Origin: Streptomyces rishiriensis
GTDB taxonomy: Bacteria; Actinomycetota; Actinomycetes; Streptomycetales; Streptomycetaceae
DNA: 64,000 nucleotides
Direction of reading: 5' to 3'
Assembly: GCF_030815485.1 (NCBI RefSeq)
Contig: NZ_JAUSWV010000002.1
Span: 124,001 to 188,000 of the forward strand
The position numbers and the translations under genes are program-made. Shown one piece after another: positions 48,029-55,855 of this stretch. The notes beneath the pieces are model-generated. The model did not search any database and was not told where the DNA came from. It saw only the letters and a list, made by a program, of their open reading frames with translations. How positions within the stretch are numbered: the first letter of the stretch is position 1; each line of letters begins with the position of its first letter.

Positions 48029-50020
48029 TCACCGCATGTCCTGCGCGGCGCGGTTCCAGGCGGCGTCGCGCAGCAGACGCAGCCCGTTGAGGCCGACGAT
48101 GACGGTCGAGCCCTCGTGGCCGAGGACACCGAGCGGCAGCGGCAGATGGCCCAGCAGGTCCCAGACGACCAGGCCGGAGATGAACACTGCGGCGATGAGC
48201 AGGTTCTGCACCACCAAGCGGCGGGCTGCCCGCGAGAGGGCGATGACCGTGGGGACGGTGGCGAGGTCGTCGCGGACGATGACGGCGTCGGCGCTCTCCA
48301 GGGCGAGGTCGGAGCCGACGCGGCCCATGGCGATGCCGGTGTGGGCGGCGGCCAGGGCGGGGGCGTCGTTGACGCCGTCGCCGAGGACCAGGACCTTGCG
48401 TCCTCGGGCCTGAAGGCGCCGTACGGCTTCGACCTTGTCCTGGGGCAGGAGTCCGGCGTGGACTTCGTCGCCGGTGATGCCGGCCTCGGCGGCCAGGCGG
48501 GCGGCGGCGCGCGGGTTGTCGCCCGTCACCAGCATCGGGGTGCTGCCGGTGAGCCTGGTGAAGGCGGCGACGGTCGCGGCGGCGTCGGGACGCAGCCGGT
48601 CGGCGATGCCCAGCACTCCGACCGGGGAGCCGTCGCGCAGGACCACGACGGCCGTACGGCCGCCGTCCTCCAGGCCGGCCGCCACCTCGGCGGCGCGGGC
48701 TGAGCCGGGGTCGTCGTGGCCGTCGAGGAGGCGGGCAGGTGCGCCGACCGCAACCGCGTGGCCATCGACAGTGGCGGTGACACCGACGCCGGGTGTGGAG
48801 GTGAAGTCCCGCATGCCGGCGATGGCCAGGCCGCGGGTGCGGGCGGCGTCGACAACGGCGCGGGCCAGGGGGTGTTCGCTGGGGTGCTCGGCGGCGGCCG
48901 CCAGCGCCAGCAGGGCGTCCTCGGCCAGCCCGGAGCCGGACAGCAGGCGGATGTCGGTGACGCGGGGAGTGCCCTCGGTCAGGGTGCCCGTCTTGTCCAG
49001 GGCGACCGCGTCGACCTGCCCGAGACGCTCCATGACCACGGCGGACTTCACCAGGACGCCGTGGCGTCCGGCATTCGCGACCGCGGAGAGCAGCGGCGGC
49101 ATCGTCGCCAGGACCACCGCGCACGGCGAGGCCACGATCATGAAGGTCATCGCCCGCAGTAGCGAACCGGTCAGGTCCGCGCCGAACACGAGAGGAATCA
49201 GAAAAACCGCCAGGGTCGCGAAGACCATGCCCAGGCTGTAGCGCTGCTCGATCTTCTCGATGAACAGCTGGGTGGGCGCCTTGGTCTCGGATGCCTCCTC
49301 GACCATGGCCACGATCTGGGCGATCACCGAGTCCGAGGCGTCCCGCTCGACCTTGACCCGCAGCGCGCCGCTGCCGTTGAGCGTGCCGGCGAAGACCTCG
49401 TCCCCGGTCTCCTTTGCGACCGGCAGCGGCTCGCCGGTGATGGTGGCCTGGTCTACCTCGCTCGTCCCGTCCAGGACGCGGCCGTCCGCGCCGACCCGCT
49501 CGCCGGGACGGACCAGCATGGTGTCCCCGACCACCAGTTCCTCGGTCGGGACCGTTGACTCGCTCCCGTCGTCGGCCAGCCGGGTGGCCGTGGTGGGTGC
49601 GAGGTCGAGCAGACCGCGCACCGCGTCCTGGGTACGGGCGGTGGCCAGGGCCTCGAGTGCGCCGGAGGCGGCGAAGATGACGATCAGCAGCGCGCCGTCC
49701 ATCACCTGCCCGATCGAAACCGCGCCGATGGCGGCCACGATCATCAGCAGGTCCACGTCCAGGGTCTTGTCCCGCAGCGCCGTCAGCCCGGCCCAGGCCG
49801 GTTCCCACCCGCCGGTGACGTAGGCGGCGGCGTACAGCGGGCCCCACGACCAGTCGGGCGCGCCGGCCAGCTGGAGCGGCAGCGCGATCAGGAACAGCAC
49901 CAGCGCCGCGGCGGCCCAGCGAGCCTCGGCCAGGGCGAACACCCGGGTACGGCGCTTCGGGGCCGTACCCGAGGCGGCCCGCGCTGCCCGTTCGGGCCGC
50001 TGGAGCAGGTCGGAAGGCAT
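48029..50020 (-). CDS. P1B-type heavy-metal ATPase, P1B-4-like (Co/Zn/Ni/Fe export)
   Basis: A 663-residue P-type ATPase. TGE actuator loop near 193, SPC metal site near 299 (VASPCAVV), phosphorylation motif DKTGTLTEG near 339, HP motif (EHPSEHPLARA) and GDGVNDAPALA hinge near 550 are present. HEGST near 634 is in the last helix. SPC with HEG(S/G)T is the signature of the P1B-4 subgroup, which exports Co2+, Zn2+, Ni2+ or Fe2+. There is no N-terminal metal-binding domain, as usual for P1B-4. It diverges from an NmtR-like sensor gene across a shared promoter region, so it should be induced by Ni/Co. Confidence 0.92.
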   Translation of the reverse strand: MPSDLLQRPERAARAASGTAPKRRTRVFALAEARWAAAALVLFLIALPLQLAGAPDWSWGPLYAAAYVTGGWEPAWAGLTALRDKTLDVDLLMIVAAIGAVSIGQVMDGALLIVIFAASGALEALATARTQDAVRGLLDLAPTTATRLADDGSESTVPTEELVVGDTMLVRPGERVGADGRVLDGTSEVDQATITGEPLPVAKETGDEVFAGTLNGSGALRVKVERDASDSVIAQIVAMVEEASETKAPTQLFIEKIEQRYSLGMVFATLAVFLIPLVFGADLTGSLLRAMTFMIVASPCAVVLATMPPLLSAVANAGRHGVLVKSAVVMERLGQVDAVALDKTGTLTEGTPRVTDIRLLSGSGLAEDALLALAAAAEHPSEHPLARAVVDAARTRGLAIAGMRDFTSTPGVGVTATVDGHAVAVGAPARLLDGHDDPGSARAAEVAAGLEDGGRTAVVVLRDGSPVGVLGIADRLRPDAAATVAAFTRLTGSTPMLVTGDNPRAAARLAAEAGITGDEVHAGLLPQDKVEAVRRLQARGRKVLVLGDGVNDAPALAAAHTGIAMGRVGSDLALESADAVIVRDDLATVPTVIALSRAARRLVVQNLLIAAVFISGLVVWDLLGHLPLPLGVLGHEGSTVIVGLNGLRLLRDAAWNRAAQDMR

Positions 50021-50073
50021 GACAAAACAACCCTTCAGGGCGGAAGACGGCTACACACCCACCGTACAGGAAC

Positions 50074-50107
50074 ATCTGAACAGGTCTTCATATGTGACCG
50101 GTAGGAT
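50074..50107. promoter_or_regulatory. Divergent promoter/operator of the metal-efflux pair
   Basis: An imperfect 20-bp dyad ATCTGAA-N6-TTCATAT (50074-50093) lies between the two genes. A -10-like TAGGAT (50102-50107) sits 7 nt before the sensor's ATG, implying a leaderless sensor mRNA. Confidence 0.6.
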
Positions 50108-50114
50108 GGGCGCC

Positions 50115-50504
50115 ATGGGTCACGGAGCCGACGACAAGCACCACGCCACCCCCCGCGAGCGCCTGGACGCGGCGGGAGCGACCGACGTCGCCGCCACCCT
50201 CCAGGCCCTCGCGACCCCTTCGAGGCTGTACATCCTGGCCCGCCTCCAGGAGGGCCCGTGTGCGGTCGGCGACCTCGCCGAAGCCGTGGACATGGAAGCC
50301 TCCGCCTGCTCCCACCAGCTCCGCCTGCTGCGCAACCTCGGACTGGTCATCGGAGAACGCCGGGGCCGCTCCATCGTCTACGCCCTCTACGACAACCACG
50401 TCGCCGAGCTCTTGGAGCAGGCCCTCTTCCACGTCGAGCACCTGCGGCTCGGCCTGCGCGACGCCCCCGCCGCCGAAGCGGCCCCGGCCGCGGTCCGGCG
50501 GTAG
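50115..50504 (+). CDS. NmtR-like ArsR/SmtB Ni/Co sensor
   Basis: A 129-residue ArsR/SmtB protein closely resembling mycobacterial NmtR: ATLQALATPSRLYILARLQE, GDLAEAVDMEASACSHQLRL, LRNLGLVIGERRGRSIVYAL and YDNHVAELLEQALFHVEHLR (alpha5 metal residues D-x-H...H-x-x-H). NmtR uses its N-terminal MGHG as extra ligands. The same MGHG occurs if translation starts at 50115, which therefore beats the ATG at 50106. It should repress the divergent ATPase gene until Ni(II)/Co(II) binds. Confidence 0.9.
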   Translation: MGHGADDKHHATPRERLDAAGATDVAATLQALATPSRLYILARLQEGPCAVGDLAEAVDMEASACSHQLRLLRNLGLVIGERRGRSIVYALYDNHVAELLEQALFHVEHLRLGLRDAPAAEAAPAAVRR

Positions 50505-50897
50505 TCGATCGCATTCCGCGACTCTCACAATGAACGTCATGGACGGACGTGAGGAGGTCGATGATTGCGTCGTCTCGGGCAGGCGGAACACAGTGTTCCG
50601 GATCTCATCGCAGCGACCGCGCGGGCCTGGAACTCACACCACCGGCCTGGCGCCGTCCTTCCTCGATCGCGGTGACGGTCAGCAGCGATTCCTCTGTCTG
50701 AACACCGCTTATTAGCAGCCGAGTTGTCGCGGGATGACGTCGGATTGCTCGGAGACGGCCATCAGGCGCAGGACGCTTCTCGGCCTGCGCTGGCGTGAAA
50801 CCACCTCGAGTCCCCGCAGAGGTAGCAGAAAAACTAGGTAAATCGATCGCGTGTTCTCCGATTCCCCGGGCACAAGGAGCGACGGAGGTTGATAACT
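50505..50897. other. Intergenic region with an isolated palindrome
   Basis: About 390 bases without a supported gene. It holds CGGAACAC-A-GTGTTCCG at 50584-50600 and the promoter region of the small hydrophobic gene. A minus-strand stretch ending at 50712 (SVLRLMAVSEQSDVIPRQLG) may be a gene tail. Confidence 0.4.
50584..50600. repeat. Perfect 17-bp palindrome
   Basis: CGGAACACAGTGTTCCG. It is not beside an obvious start codon, about 80 bp after the NmtR-like gene. Confidence 0.7.
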
Positions 50898-51068
50898 ATG
50901 GTTCCCCTGCTTCTCGTTCTTCTGCTGGCCCTGATCCTCTTCGGCGCGGGCTTCGCGCTCAAGGCACTGTGGTGGATCGCCGTCATCGTGCTGGCCGTCT
51001 GGCTGCTGGGCTTCGTCATGCGCAGCGCGGACACCGGAGGCCGCAAGGGCCGCTGGTATCGCTGGTAA
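50898..51068 (+). CDS. Small hydrophobic membrane protein
   Basis: A 56-residue protein starting at the ATG at 50898 with GGAGG 10 nt upstream. Two hydrophobic segments (LLLVLLLALILFGAGFALKA, LWWIAVIVLAVWLLGFVMRS) are followed by a basic tail (GGRKGRWYRW). Such 'hydrophobic proteins' are common in streptomycetes and often belong to general-stress regulons, like the nearby HATPase/STAS genes. A perfect terminator hairpin follows 21 bp after the stop. Confidence 0.75.
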   Translation: MVPLLLVLLLALILFGAGFALKALWWIAVIVLAVWLLGFVMRSADTGGRKGRWYRW

Positions 51069-51089
51069 CCAGCCGCCAGCAGCAGCCCT

Positions 51090-51119
51090 GTGGGCCCCCG
51101 GGGACACCCGGGGGCCCAC
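51090..51119 (+). terminator. Perfect GC hairpin terminator
   Basis: GTGGGCCCCCGGG (51090-51102), loop GACA, CCCGGGGGCCCAC (51107-51119). It is a 13-bp perfect stem, positioned for the small hydrophobic gene. Confidence 0.85.
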
Positions 51120-51419
51120 AACCATGTCCCGCCGCACGACATCCCTCCCGACAAACCGTGTAACCACCACCTTCCCGGGCACCCGACCCCATAGCTGGGG
51201 CCCGGCGAAGCAGCGGAATCTGCACCTCCAACCGCCGGACCCCAGCCACACCACACCCCCACCTCACAACGGCCGACCGCGCTTGAACCCGAGGAAATCA
51301 CGAGGCACGGCCGAGGACGCCGAGCCGGAACTGTCGGGGGCGCGGCCGACCGCTGCTGCGGCCACCAGCCGGGTTACACGGGTCTCCCTAGCCTGGCGTC
51401 ACCGCTGCGCCGGCTGTCG

Positions 51420-51746
51420 TCAGCGTTGCCTGGAGGGTCCTACGGCTGTCGGCAGCACGAGCAGGTCATCGCCCTCGGCCGCTGTGATCACGTGGCCTTG
51501 CTGCTCGAGAAGTCCCGATACCGCCGCCTGCACCATCGCCCGCACGCCGTCGTTCGGACCCCCGCCGAGCTGCGCGTGCGTCAGATTCTGGAACTCGTCG
51601 GAGGCCGTCCATCTGATCAGCACTCCCTCGGGCGTCTCGATGACCTCGAGGCCCGGCATACCGGCATCCGTGCCCGTGCTCAGGTGGAAGCCCGCTTCGG
51701 TAAGAGCATGCCGGACTCGTTCGGCGAGCGAAGGGGGCGGCAGCAT
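51420..51746 (-). CDS. Conserved-looking hypothetical protein
   Basis: A 108-residue protein: ERVRHALTEAGFHLSTGTDA, GMPGLEVIETPEGVLIRWTA, THAQLGGGPNDGVRAMVQAA and VSGLLEQQGHVITAAEGDDL. Coding bias is good and the fold is probably mixed alpha/beta; no assigned family. It lies 51 bp downstream of the HATPase gene on the same strand and is probably its operon partner. Confidence 0.6.
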   Translation of the reverse strand: MLPPPSLAERVRHALTEAGFHLSTGTDAGMPGLEVIETPEGVLIRWTASDEFQNLTHAQLGGGPNDGVRAMVQAAVSGLLEQQGHVITAAEGDDLLVLPTAVGPSRQR

Positions 51747-51797
51747 GCGCTGCGCCTTCCCCGGATCGCTCTGATCATGCGGGCCAGTCTCATCCAG

Positions 51798-52277
51798 CTA
51801 CGGGGCCGTGCGGCCGGCGATGTCCCCGTCCGGATCGTCGGCCAGCGCGATCACCGCGGTGACGCGCTTACCGACCGGCTCACGCCGCACTTCGTAGGCC
51901 TGACTGACAGCAAGGGTGATCTCCAGACCATGCCGCCCCACCCGCTCCGGGTCGGTGTCAGCCACGTCCGGGAGGACCGGATCGCTGTCCCACACCGATA
52001 CCCGCACCATGCCCTCACTGAGCTGCAGATCGAGCATGACCGGTCCCGGGGCGTACTTCACCGCGTTCGTCACCAGCTCGCTGACCACCAGTTGCGTCAT
52101 GCCCAGCGCCCGCTCCGACACCGGCAACCCGTGCACGGCCTGCACCTCGGTGAGGAAACCCGTGGCCAGGCGCCGCGCGTCCCCGATACAGGAAGAGCTG
52201 CCGTCGTAGGCGGCCGATGCCGACAGCGGATCGGTGCGCTGTGCCGCCTGCCCCTCGTCGCCCACGGCCTGCTCCAC
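51798..52277 (-). CDS. ATP-binding anti-sigma-type kinase (HATPase_c)
   Basis: A 159-residue protein of the RsbW/SpoIIAB-like HATPase family frequent in streptomycetes: IGDARRLATGFLTEVQAVHG, MTQLVVSELVTNAVKYAPGP (N box), VRVSVWDSDPVLPDVADTDP (G1 box) and VGRHGLEITLAVSQAYEVRR (G2 box). It would bind or phosphorylate sigma/anti-anti-sigma partners. A STAS gene lies divergently 205 bp away, a natural partner. The start at 52277 is preferred; an internal one is possible. Confidence 0.85.
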   Translation of the reverse strand: MEQAVGDEGQAAQRTDPLSASAAYDGSSSCIGDARRLATGFLTEVQAVHGLPVSERALGMTQLVVSELVTNAVKYAPGPVMLDLQLSEGMVRVSVWDSDPVLPDVADTDPERVGRHGLEITLAVSQAYEVRREPVGKRVTAVIALADDPDGDIAGRTAP

Positions 52278-52481
52278 GCGCCCGCCCCGTCTCTTGCGAT
52301 CGTCACACGAATTTCACGTAGCCTACGCAGCATCGCACGGCCACCTGCCGCCTTCCCCATACTTGGGGCTTCAGTCCGCCCCGCAGAGCGCGGTTGACAC
52401 GTAACGGCAGCGTGCGCTTGCGTGGGCGAAGACGGGCATCACAGCAGCGAGGACCCACATCCCTTCCGGGCAGGAGACGGT

Positions 52482-52838
52482 ATGAGCCAGGCCCAACTGA
52501 CCGTCTCCCACCACATGACCGCTGACGGCGTCCACGTGGTCGTACTGGCCGGGGAGATCGACCACACCACCACCGATCTCTTCCGCCAGGCGCTCACCGC
52601 ACAAGGCGGCTTCGCCCCACATACCGTCATCGACTTCCGCGCCGTCACCTTCATGGACTCCAGCGGCATCAACGTCCTCGTCGCCGCGAACAACGCCGCC
52701 CGCGCCGGCAACGGCTGGCTGCGCCTGGCCCACACCCCGAAGCCTCTGGCGGAACTGCTGCACATCGTCGGACTCGACGACGTCATCACCCTCTACCCCA
52801 CCCTCGAGCAGGCCCTCACACCACAAACCGCCGCCTGA
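52482..52838 (+). CDS. STAS-domain anti-anti-sigma factor
   Basis: A 118-residue single STAS domain: VHVVVLAGEIDHTTTDLFRQ, TVIDFRAVTFMDSSGINVLV (phosphorylatable Ser in DSSG), NAARAGNGWLRLAHTPKPLA and ELLHIVGLDDVITLYPTLEQ. It would bind a cognate HATPase anti-sigma factor when unphosphorylated. GGAG lies 6 nt before the ATG at 52482, and the in-frame start at 52422 lacks protein character upstream. It is divergent from the HATPase gene. Confidence 0.88.
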   Translation: MSQAQLTVSHHMTADGVHVVVLAGEIDHTTTDLFRQALTAQGGFAPHTVIDFRAVTFMDSSGINVLVAANNAARAGNGWLRLAHTPKPLAELLHIVGLDDVITLYPTLEQALTPQTAA

Positions 52839-53220
52839 CCCCGCCTCTCCCCCGACGCCCGGCATCGACGCCCTCCTCACCTGCCACCCTGAACCCCTGG
52901 ACGTCCGAGCGCCTCTACCCAGGCGGCCCCGGGATGTCGTCTCGGCGCGACGCCCGCTTGGGCGACGCCATGTCCGGGTCGGCGACCTTCGAGGGCGAAG
53001 CCGATATCCGGGCGGGGCGTGCGGGGTTCGCCGGGGTGCGGGTCGTACAGGGCGGCCGCGGGCAGGCACTCGGGTGCACGCCCGCGCAAACGACCACTGC
53101 GGTGGGCTGCGGGCCCATTCCTCCGGGGGGTTTACCCAGTAGGCCTGGCGAAGCGACTCCACCCACCCCATAGCGTACTCATCGTAGTCATCGGACTACC
53201 AAGAGTGAGAGGGGATTGGG
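52839..53220. other. Intergenic region, no supported gene
   Basis: About 380 bases. A minus-strand stretch from 53171 begins WVESLRQAYWVNPPEEWA, which looks protein-like for about 20 codons and then degrades. It may be a remnant. Confidence 0.35.
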
Positions 53221-53691
53221 ATGCGTCCCACATGTACGGGCCGGCTGGTGGTTCTTGCCTCGGCAGCCCTGATGCTGGTCGGCGGAGCGAGCGTCGGCAC
53301 GGCCCAGGCTCAGGCCCAGGCGGCTATCGGGCCCATCACGTACTCGATCGAGTTCTCCAACCCCCGGGAGAGCGACGACAACGACCTGCCCGAGCCCTAC
53401 GGTGAAGTCGTCGTGAGGGCGCCCTGGGGCCAGCAGACCGCCCTGTGGGAGCACCCGGACCGGGACATCAACACCCCCACCCTGCCCCGCTACCCGCTGT
53501 TCGGCGGCGCCGAACACCGGTACGTCCCCCACCCCGTCACCGAGGTGTGCGCCTTCGTGGGAGAGGACGACACCGGCATCAACGACGACGACATCCTCGC
53601 CGACGGCTGCGTGCCCTACACGGGCCCCGGCCCATACACCATCAGCGCCGAAGGCGGATCCGTGACCGTCACCATCTACAACTTCGACTGA
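53221..53691 (+). CDS. Secreted hypothetical protein
   Basis: A 156-residue protein. The signal peptide (RLVVLASAALMLVGGASVGT with a cleavage site near AQAQA) is followed by an acidic, beta-rich region: ITYSIEFSNPRESDDNDLPE, PYGEVVVRAPWGQQTALWEH, TEVCAFVGEDDTGINDDDIL and GGSVTVTIYNFD. It contains two Cys likely forming one disulfide (VCAF, DGCV). Many acidic Asp residues hint at Ca2+ binding, but no family is recognised. GAGAGGGG precedes the ATG at 53221. A very long terminator follows. Confidence 0.72.
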   Translation: MRPTCTGRLVVLASAALMLVGGASVGTAQAQAQAAIGPITYSIEFSNPRESDDNDLPEPYGEVVVRAPWGQQTALWEHPDRDINTPTLPRYPLFGGAEHRYVPHPVTEVCAFVGEDDTGINDDDILADGCVPYTGPGPYTISAEGGSVTVTIYNFD

Positions 53692-53695
53692 CCCC

Positions 53696-53747
53696 CAGCG
53701 CGCGGATGCCCCCGGAAGGCGAGTCTTCCGGGGGCAACCGCGCGCTG
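53696..53747 (+). terminator. Very long near-perfect terminator hairpin
   Basis: CAGCGCGCGG-A-TGCCCCCGGAAG (53696-53718), loop GCGAGT, CTTCCGGGGGCA-A-CCGCGCGCTG (53725-53747). It has 22 paired bases with one A-A mismatch, beginning 4 nt after the stop. Confidence 0.9.
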
Positions 53748-53774
53748 CACGCCAGCGCCGCCACCGCCGGTCGG

Positions 53775-53834
53775 ACTGCGCAGGAGGACCGACTGCGCCG
53801 GCGGCCCCTAGCCCACTGCCCCGTCCTGCGCAGT
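53775..53834. repeat. 11-bp inverted repeat
   Basis: ACTGCGCAGGA (53775-53785) and TCCTGCGCAGT (53824-53834) flank 38 bases that hold a further GACTGCGC copy. It lies in the non-coding gap between convergent genes. Confidence 0.55.
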
Positions 53835-53906
53835 CGGCGACGGGGCCGGTTGCGCAATCATCGGTCCGGGGCCTCTCGCCGCGAGGCGGCTGCCCGTGGA
53901 GGCCGG

Positions 53907-53940
53907 TGCACCGGACAGGTTGGGCGGCCTGTCCGGTGCA
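53907..53940 (-). terminator. Terminator of the minus-strand SDR gene
   Basis: TGCACCGGACAGG, 8-nt loop, CCTGTCCGGTGCA: a perfect 13-bp stem starting 11 nt beyond the SDR stop codon. Confidence 0.85.
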
Positions 53941-53951
53941 TGGGCTGCCGC

Positions 53952-54794
53952 TCAAGCTGCGTCGTCGTGGCCGAGGTTGTCGCCCAGTTCGCGGGAGGCT
54001 TCGGCCTGGGCGAGGAGTTCCTTGGCCTTGGCGGTGGCGCCTTCGATGGCGTCGGCGCCGGCGAGGAAGCGCTGTGGCGGCTGGTCCTGGCCGGCGATGG
54101 TCAGCAGGGCGTGGGCGAGCTTGGCGGGGTCGCCGGGCTGCTGTCCGTTGATGCTCTTCCAGGCTTCGACCGTGGCAGTGGTGCGCTCGGCGTAGTCGTC
54201 GATGGTCGGCTCGGGCCAGGTGGTGGAGGCGTCCACGAGCAGCTCGGTGCGGAAGAAGCCGGGTTCCACGATCGTGGTGCGGATGTTGTACGGGGCGATG
54301 TCGTGGTGCAGGGATTCCATCCACCCCTCGACGCCGAACTTGGAGGCGGCGTAGGCGGCGTTGAATTCCGCGCCGACCAGGCCGGCGATCGAGGAGAGGG
54401 TGATGATGTGGCCGTCGCGCTGGCGGCGCATGACGGGCAGGACGGCGCGGGTGACGTTCATGGGCCCGTAGAGGTTGGTCGCGATCTGCCGGTGCATGTG
54501 CTCCGGAGAGATCTCCTCGAAGAAGCCGGCGTAGAAGTTCCCGGCGTTGTTGATCAGGATGTCGATGCGGCCGAAGCGGTCGACGGCGGCCTGTGCAGCC
54601 GCGTGCGCGTCGTCCAGGCTGGTGACATCCAGCTTGGTGGCGAGCAGGTTGTCCTGCGGTCCGCCCAGGGTCTTCTCGACTTCCTCGGGGCGGCGGCCGG
54701 TGGCGACGACCTGGTGGCCTGCGGCGAGGGCCTGGCGGGCGATGTCCGTGCCCAGACCGCGTCCGGCGCCGGTGACGAGAATGACCTTGCTCAT
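53952..54794 (-). CDS. Short-chain dehydrogenase/reductase
   Basis: A 280-residue classical SDR: VTGAGRGLGTDIARQALAAG (TGxxxGxG), VVATGRRPEEVEKTLGG, ILINNAGNFYAGFFEE (NNAG), ITLSSIAGLVGAEFNAAYAA and SKFGVEGWMESLHHDI (Ser, Tyr-x3-Lys). The cofactor is probably NADP given the R-R after the second strand. It lies 74 bp downstream of a second SDR on the same strand. The pair faces a divergent MmyB-type regulator, so both may form one regulated operon. Confidence 0.9.
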   Translation of the reverse strand: MSKVILVTGAGRGLGTDIARQALAAGHQVVATGRRPEEVEKTLGGPQDNLLATKLDVTSLDDAHAAAQAAVDRFGRIDILINNAGNFYAGFFEEISPEHMHRQIATNLYGPMNVTRAVLPVMRRQRDGHIITLSSIAGLVGAEFNAAYAASKFGVEGWMESLHHDIAPYNIRTTIVEPGFFRTELLVDASTTWPEPTIDDYAERTTATVEAWKSINGQQPGDPAKLAHALLTIAGQDQPPQRFLAGADAIEGATAKAKELLAQAEASRELGDNLGHDDAA

Positions 54795-54868
54795 GGGGGA
54801 TTCCTTTCAGCACCGCGTGCGGCACCTGGTGTGGGGGTGGTGCCTGGTGTTTACCAGGGCGGGGATGT

Positions 54869-55633
54869 TCAGGCCTGTTCGGTGGGCATGATCCACAGTT
54901 CGCCGACGGAGGCGTGGCGGGGACGGGTGACCATGTAGGCGACACCGTCGGCGATGTCCTCAGCAGCCAGGACCTCGGTCCCCTCGAAGAAGGGGTCGAT
55001 CAGTTCACCGCGGACTTCGGGCTTGTTGTGCGTGCCCAGCTCGCTCTCCACGGCGCCCGGCTCAAGGACACCGACGCGCACGTGGCGCTGGGTGACTTCT
55101 TGGCGCAGGGACTCGGTGAAGGCGTGCACGCCGAACTTGGTGACGTTGTAGACGCCGAAGCCCTTGCTCGCCACGCGGCCGGCGTAGGAGCCGATGTTGA
55201 CGATGTCGGCGACCTGGCGCGGGTCCTGTTCGGCAGCCTTCAACAGGTGTGGCAGGGCGGCGCGGGTGGTGTAGAGCAGGCCCTGGACGTTGACGGCGAT
55301 CATGCGGTCCCACTGCTCGACGTCCGCGCCGACTACGGGGCCCAGGAGCATCAGACCGGCATTGTTGACCAGGGTGTCCAGCCGTCCGTACCGCTCGATG
55401 ACTCGCTGTACGGCATCCTCGGCCTGGAGGCGGTCGGTGATGTCCGCTGCCACCACCAGCGCGGTGCCGCCCGCCTGCTCGATCTCAGCGGCAAGGGCCT
55501 CCAGGCGGTCCTTGCGGCGGGCCACGAGCGCCACCGAGGCGCCCTGCTCGGCGAGCCGGCTGGCGGTGGCGGCGCCGATACCGCTGCTCGCCCCGGTGAC
55601 GAGAGCGACGGTGCCGGTCAGTTGCGAAGGCAT
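54869..55633 (-). CDS. Short-chain dehydrogenase/reductase
   Basis: A 254-residue SDR of the YdfG/clavulanate-dehydrogenase-like type: VALVTGASSGIGAATASRLA, EQGASVALVARRKDRLEALA, LVNNAGLMLLGPVVGADVEQ, IVNIGSYAGRVASKGFGVYN and VTKFGVHAFTESLRQEV. The catalytic Ser of the usual ISS motif is here NIGS; Tyr-x3-Lys (YNVTK) is intact. AGAGGA lies 8 nt before the ATG at 55633. It is divergent from the MmyB-type regulator. Confidence 0.9.
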   Translation of the reverse strand: MPSQLTGTVALVTGASSGIGAATASRLAEQGASVALVARRKDRLEALAAEIEQAGGTALVVAADITDRLQAEDAVQRVIERYGRLDTLVNNAGLMLLGPVVGADVEQWDRMIAVNVQGLLYTTRAALPHLLKAAEQDPRQVADIVNIGSYAGRVASKGFGVYNVTKFGVHAFTESLRQEVTQRHVRVGVLEPGAVESELGTHNKPEVRGELIDPFFEGTEVLAAEDIADGVAYMVTRPRHASVGELWIMPTEQA

Positions 55634-55833
55634 GGGGGGTGTCCTCTTCTCCAGACGTACGGCGTAAGGGCAGGCGGCGGCAATGACGAGCTTCTCCGTA
55701 CTTCGCGAACGATCAGTGCCGTGCACCAGGCCCGCAATCCAGGCAACCACCCAGGAACGCCCAGTGGGCCGTCGTAGAGGGCACCGCTCTTCCGGGGGTC
55801 TGCCAGTACCCCCTACAGCCCGCGGACCTGCCA

Positions 55834-55847
55834 GGTACGGCCGTACC
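55834..55847. promoter_or_regulatory. Palindromic operator candidate before the MmyB-type regulator
   Basis: GGTACGGCCGTACC is a perfect 14-bp dyad 8 nt before the regulator's ATG. A TACCGT -10-like element inside it suggests a leaderless, autoregulated gene. Confidence 0.6.
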
Positions 55848-55855
55848 GTGGACCC

